From contig JAGADS010000102.1 of assembly GCA_017613485.1 (NCBI GenBank), forward strand, positions 1 to 5,521: DNA of 5,521 nucleotides. The letters run 5' to 3'. The position numbers and the translations under genes were made by a program. The notes beneath the pieces were generated by a model. It did not search any database. It had not been told where the DNA came from and was given only the letters and a program-made list of their open reading frames with translations. Shown piece by piece: positions 5,262 to 5,521 of the stretch (position 1 is its first letter; each line of letters starts with the position of its first letter). Source of the stretch: Treponema sp. Its GTDB lineage: Bacteria > Spirochaetota > Spirochaetia > Treponematales > Treponemataceae.

Positions 5262-5521
5262 TATTTCTGTTCAGCCTTGCGCTTTTCTTTGTATGCAGTG
5301 ATGAGTTCTTCTGCAACATTGTTTGGAACACGGCCATATTTTTCGAATTCCATTGTGAATTCTGCCTTACCCTGAGTTGAAGAACGGAGGATGGTAGAGA
5401 ATCCGAACATTTCTGAAAGTGGAACTTCGGCGTTTACAGTTGAAGTATTGTTTTCATCAGTTGAATCGATGATTACACCGCGCCTCTGGTTGATAAGGCC
5501 GAACATGTTGCCCTGGAATTC
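5261..5521 (-). CDS. fusA: Elongation factor G, C-terminal 86 residues (5' part outside window)
   Basis: The minus-strand frame is open to the right edge and begins with [15 protein letters not shown], the start of EF-G domain V (compare the usual PEEY.G.V..DLN.RRG). It continues with [34 protein letters not shown], a hallmark of EF-G, and ends in a Lys-rich tail, [14 protein letters not shown] is the GTPase that drives translocation of tRNA and mRNA on the ribosome and, with RRF, ribosome recycling. Only the C-terminal domain is visible, so the GTPase domain cannot be checked. Spirochaetes often carry more than one EF-G-like gene, and this could be a second paralogue rather than the main one. 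The first methionine inside the fragment (5506) is internal, not a start. It is the upstream gene of an operon with the ATPase. Confidence 0.93.
   Translation of the reverse strand, partial: EFQGNMFGLINQRRGVIIDSTDENNTSTVNAEVPLSEMFGFSTILRSSTQGKAEFTMEFEKYGRVPNNVAEELITAYKEKRKAEQK

Noticed and set aside
5516..5521. The window ends in GAATTC, as if at a cloning junction.
   Set aside because: The six bases encode Glu-Phe in frame with EF-G, and the same hexamer occurs inside the regulator gene; it is explained by coding sequence.

Overview
The window looks like ordinary chromosomal housekeeping DNA from a spirochaete, most probably a host-associated or rumen Treponema. This assignment is an inference. 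It rests on the style of the proteins (a double cyclic-nucleotide-binding regulator, a cytidylate-kinase-like protein with a C-terminal extension, an Rpn/PD-(D/E)XK putative transposase of the multicopy type common in treponemes, and an EF-G with a RecA-like ATPase behind it), on moderate GC, and on AT-rich intergenic DNA with clear sigma-70 type promoters. No single diagnostic marker is present.

Layout, left to right. 1-876 (minus): a PHP-domain metallophosphoesterase that runs off the left edge before its stop. 877-993: a compact divergent promoter region with an extended -10 element and a tandem 15-bp repeat. 994-2274 (plus): a 426-aa regulator with two cNMP-binding domains, a TPR-like linker and a C-terminal winged helix. 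2294-3115 (minus, convergent): a cytidylate-kinase-like protein with a BON-like tail; the likely terminator of the regulator lies inside the 3' end of this gene. 3116-3258: divergent promoters in A/T-tract-rich DNA. 3259-3332 (plus): tRNA-Pro(GGG) followed by an intrinsic terminator. 3387-4304 (minus): a complete Rpn-family nuclease/putative transposase whose promoter carries two abutting palindromes. 4305-4572: a 268-bp intergenic region with that promoter at its left and a strong minus-strand terminator at its right; I see nothing convincing in 4381-4514. 4573-5250 (minus): a small RecA/DnaB-like P-loop ATPase. 5261-5521 (minus): the C-terminal end of elongation factor G, cut by the right edge.

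The only clear operon is EF-G followed by the ATPase: the gap is 10 bp, the Shine-Dalgarno of the second gene overlaps the EF-G stop region, and the terminator lies 23 bp beyond. The other genes appear to be single transcription units with their own promoters. I find no CRISPR array, integrase, phage gene, toxin-antitoxin pair or evident new defence system. The items most worth a second look are the repeat downstream of the regulator's promoter, the degenerate first nucleotide-binding domain, the BON-like fusion, the terminator buried in a convergent gene, the palindromes at the Rpn promoter, and the uncharacterised ATPase coupled to EF-G.
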